The notes under the pieces: model-generated
What the model saw: the letters and a program-made list of their open reading frames with translations, nothing else
Databases searched by the model: none
What the model was told of the DNA's origin: nothing
Assembly (NCBI GenBank): GCA_022865305.1
Contig: JALHSP010000081.1
Coordinates: 1-64,000, forward strand
Reading direction: 5' to 3'
Length of the DNA stretch: 64,000 nucleotides
Source: Bacteroidales bacterium
GTDB lineage: Bacteria > Bacteroidota > Bacteroidia > Bacteroidales > VadinHA17
Made by a program: the position numbers and the translations under genes
Shown: piece by piece, positions 62,335 to 64,000 of the stretch
Position numbering within the stretch: the first letter of the stretch is position 1
How the letters are laid out: every line of letters starts with the position of its first letter

Positions 62335-63189
62335 ATGGTTTTGTTAGCAGACAGCGGTTCAACAAAGACAGAATGGAAAATAATAAAGGATAACAATCCT
62401 CTGGAATCATTATTCACCTCCGGGATTAATCCATATTTTTTATCCTCAGACGAAATATTTAATCTTTTAGTAAAAGAACTTCGCATTCATAGAAATAAAA
62501 CCTTCGACAGAATATTCTTCTACGGAACAGGATGCAATAGTGAATCAAAAAACCATGTTGTCAGGGAAGCCCTTAATCATTTTGTTTCCGCTGATGAGAT
62601 ATTTATCGGAAGCGATCTTCTGGCTGCTGCCCGTTCTCTGTGTCAGAACAATCCGGGAATTGCCTGTATCATGGGCACAGGTTCCAATTCATGTTATTAT
62701 AATGGCACTGTCATAGTATCGAATGTTTCACCCCTTGGCTATATACTCGGAGATGAAGGCGGTGGAGCTGTTATCGGAAGGAAACTGATATCGGCAGTGC
62801 TGAAGAAACAGGTACCTCAGTCAGTTATTGATATTTTCTTTGACACGTATAAAATAACCGCTGGAGAGATCCTGGAGAGCGTCTACATGAAACCTTTTCC
62901 GAACAGGTTTCTTGGTCAGTATGCCAGATTCATTTCAGACAATATTCATATTCCTGAATTACAGGAAATAATTACTACAAGCTTCGATGAATTCATCAGG
63001 AGAAACATACTCCAATATCCTGAATCGAAAGTATTACCGGTTCATTTTACAGGAAGCATAGCATTTTATTTCCGGCCTTTTCTCGAGGATTTACTAAAGA
63101 AGAATAATCTGACTCCCGGTATGATTACATTAACTCCAATGGTCAACCTTATTAAATACCATATCGCTAATCCTAATCCCGGAACATAA
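62335..63189 (+). CDS. murK: N-acetylmuramic acid kinase MurK (BadF/BadG family)
   Basis: A 284-residue ASKHA-fold sugar kinase. The phosphate-1 motif is LLADSGSTKTEWKII, the adenosine/phosphate-2 region IACIMGTGSNSCYYNG, and the conserved LGYILGDEGGGAVIGRKLI follows. Tannerella MurK of the same family phosphorylates MurNAc to MurNAc-6-P for MurQ, and close relatives phosphorylate GlcNAc. Direct coupling to murQ (its stop overlaps the next ATG) favours MurNAc. Divergent from the amidase operon. Confidence 0.88.
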   Translation: MVLLADSGSTKTEWKIIKDNNPLESLFTSGINPYFLSSDEIFNLLVKELRIHRNKTFDRIFFYGTGCNSESKNHVVREALNHFVSADEIFIGSDLLAAARSLCQNNPGIACIMGTGSNSCYYNGTVIVSNVSPLGYILGDEGGGAVIGRKLISAVLKKQVPQSVIDIFFDTYKITAGEILESVYMKPFPNRFLGQYARFISDNIHIPELQEIITTSFDEFIRRNILQYPESKVLPVHFTGSIAFYFRPFLEDLLKKNNLTPGMITLTPMVNLIKYHIANPNPGT

Positions 63190-64000
63190 TGATGGATCCT
63201 GAAAATATTTTTCAAAAAATAAGCATAACTGAATCGGCTTCAAATTTCGAAAATCTTGACAAGATGACGGTTAAAGAATTACTTACCAGCATAAACCTGG
63301 AAGATTCCAGGGTGCACATAGCAGTCAGGAAAGCTATACCTCAAATTGAGAAGCTGATAAATCGAATTGTAGGAAGGATGAAGAAAGGAGGCCGAATTTT
63401 TTATCTGGGCGCCGGTACAAGCGGAAGGCTTGGTGTACTTGATGCCTCAGAAGTTCCTCCTACGTTCGGGGTTCCGGATACAATGGTTATAGGATTGATA
63501 GCTGGAGGAGAGACCGCTTTGCGTAAAGCGGTTGAATCGGCCGAGGATGATCCGAATAAAGCATGGAAAGAGCTGGAGATATTTGATATTAATACGAAAG
63601 ATACCGTAATTGGTATCGCTGCCTCAGGAACCACACCTTATGTAATTGGTGGAGTAAAAAAAGCCAGGGAGAACGGTATCCTTACAGGATGCATAACATG
63701 CAATCCCGGAAGCAAACTGGTTGAAGTAACTGAGATTCCCATCGTGGTGGTGGTTGGTCCCGAATTCGTTACAAGCAGTACCAGGCTTAAAGCAGGTACT
63801 GCACAAAAAATGGTCCTGAATATGATCACAACAACGGTTATGATAAAGCTTGGCAGGGTAAAAGGCAATAAAATGGTCAATATGCAGCTTACAAACAGAA
63901 AGCTGATTGAACGGGGAATCCGTATGATAGTCGAAGAATTAAACATTCAAAGGGAAGCAGCAAGAATCTTACTGATGCAGCATGGTTCCGTAAAGAAGGC
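63189..64000 (+). CDS. murQ: N-acetylmuramic acid 6-phosphate etherase MurQ (partial, runs off the right edge)
   Basis: The first 270 residues of MurQ, an SIS-fold lyase that removes D-lactate from MurNAc-6-P to give GlcNAc-6-P. The family blocks are GGRIFYLGAGTSGRLGVLDA, SEVPPTFGVP with the catalytic Glu, GGETALRKAVESAEDD with the second Glu, GIAASGTTPYVIGG and SSTRLKAGTAQKMVLNM. The frame starts ATGATG, with the first ATG sharing its A with the murK TAA (63189). Either ATG may serve. The C-terminal 20-30 residues lie outside the window. Confidence 0.95.
   Translation, partial: MMDPENIFQKISITESASNFENLDKMTVKELLTSINLEDSRVHIAVRKAIPQIEKLINRIVGRMKKGGRIFYLGAGTSGRLGVLDASEVPPTFGVPDTMVIGLIAGGETALRKAVESAEDDPNKAWKELEIFDINTKDTVIGIAASGTTPYVIGGVKKARENGILTGCITCNPGSKLVEVTEIPIVVVVGPEFVTSSTRLKAGTAQKMVLNMITTTVMIKLGRVKGNKMVNMQLTNRKLIERGIRMIVEELNIQREAARILLMQHGSVKK

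Overview
The window looks like chromosome from a member of the Bacteroidota, most likely a free-living Bacteroidales-type bacterium. The reasons are the Bacteroidota promoter signature (TAnnTTTG at -7, weak TTTG/GTTG at -33) before many genes, the near absence of Shine-Dalgarno sequences, a subtype iii type VI secretion system (TssN/TssO present, TssJ/L/M absent), a SusD fragment, DUF1343 and DUF4922 proteins, and the carboxynorspermidine route to polyamines. Base composition is AT-leaning by eye. No tRNA, rRNA, CRISPR array, transposase or phage gene was found. The species cannot be named from the sequence alone.

Layout. 0-14 kb is housekeeping: a DciA-like DUF721 gene and recF, a membrane TPR protein with ribH, an AddB-like nuclease, an exported six-hairpin-type lipoprotein, a YhcC-type radical SAM protein, an AddA-like helicase-nuclease, and mnmA. 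14-29 kb is a T6SSiii locus made of two convergent transcription units: clpV-tssB-tssC-hcp-hcp-vgrG-PAAR-unknown-tssN-tssO on the + strand, and tssG-tssK-tssE-tssF on the - strand. Their stop codons are one base apart. A 436-residue protein of unknown function between PAAR and tssN is the best candidate for an undescribed component or effector. 29-36 kb holds a short-chain dehydrogenase, a polyamine pair (CASDH and NspC) and two tandem TrkH potassium-transport subunits.

36-64 kb reads as a large peptidoglycan salvage island. One block (NlpC/P60 lipoprotein, dipeptide epimerase, NagX-like acyltransferase, AmgK-like kinase, MurU-like uridylyltransferase) would recycle stem peptides and reuse MurNAc directly. 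A second block is a very compact nine-gene - strand operon of about 18 kb: Amidase_3, GT2, DUF4922, SpoIID, GH9-deacetylase fusion, AmpG-like permease, FAD/Fe-S D-lactate dehydrogenase type, NagB-PIG-L fusion, DigH-like GH10L. It is flanked by divergent murK-murQ and by the NamZ-type DUF1343 gene. Together these would strip peptides from glycan strands, cut the denuded glycan, import the sugars, phosphorylate MurNAc, release and oxidise D-lactate, and deaminate GlcN-6-P. Between the two blocks is a rearrangement scar where the 5' part of a metallophosphoesterase gene is joined to the 3' part of a susD gene.

The intergenic spaces are unusual. At least seven carry arrays with a strict 7-base period but different words (GTTCAGG, AACCAGC, GTTTAGC, GTTACTG, GTGGAGC, GAGAAAC and others). 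A second group carries C-run/TTCA/G-run hairpins and a GTCTTAAC-hairpin-GTCTTGAGGTC element present in two diverged copies with compensatory stem changes.
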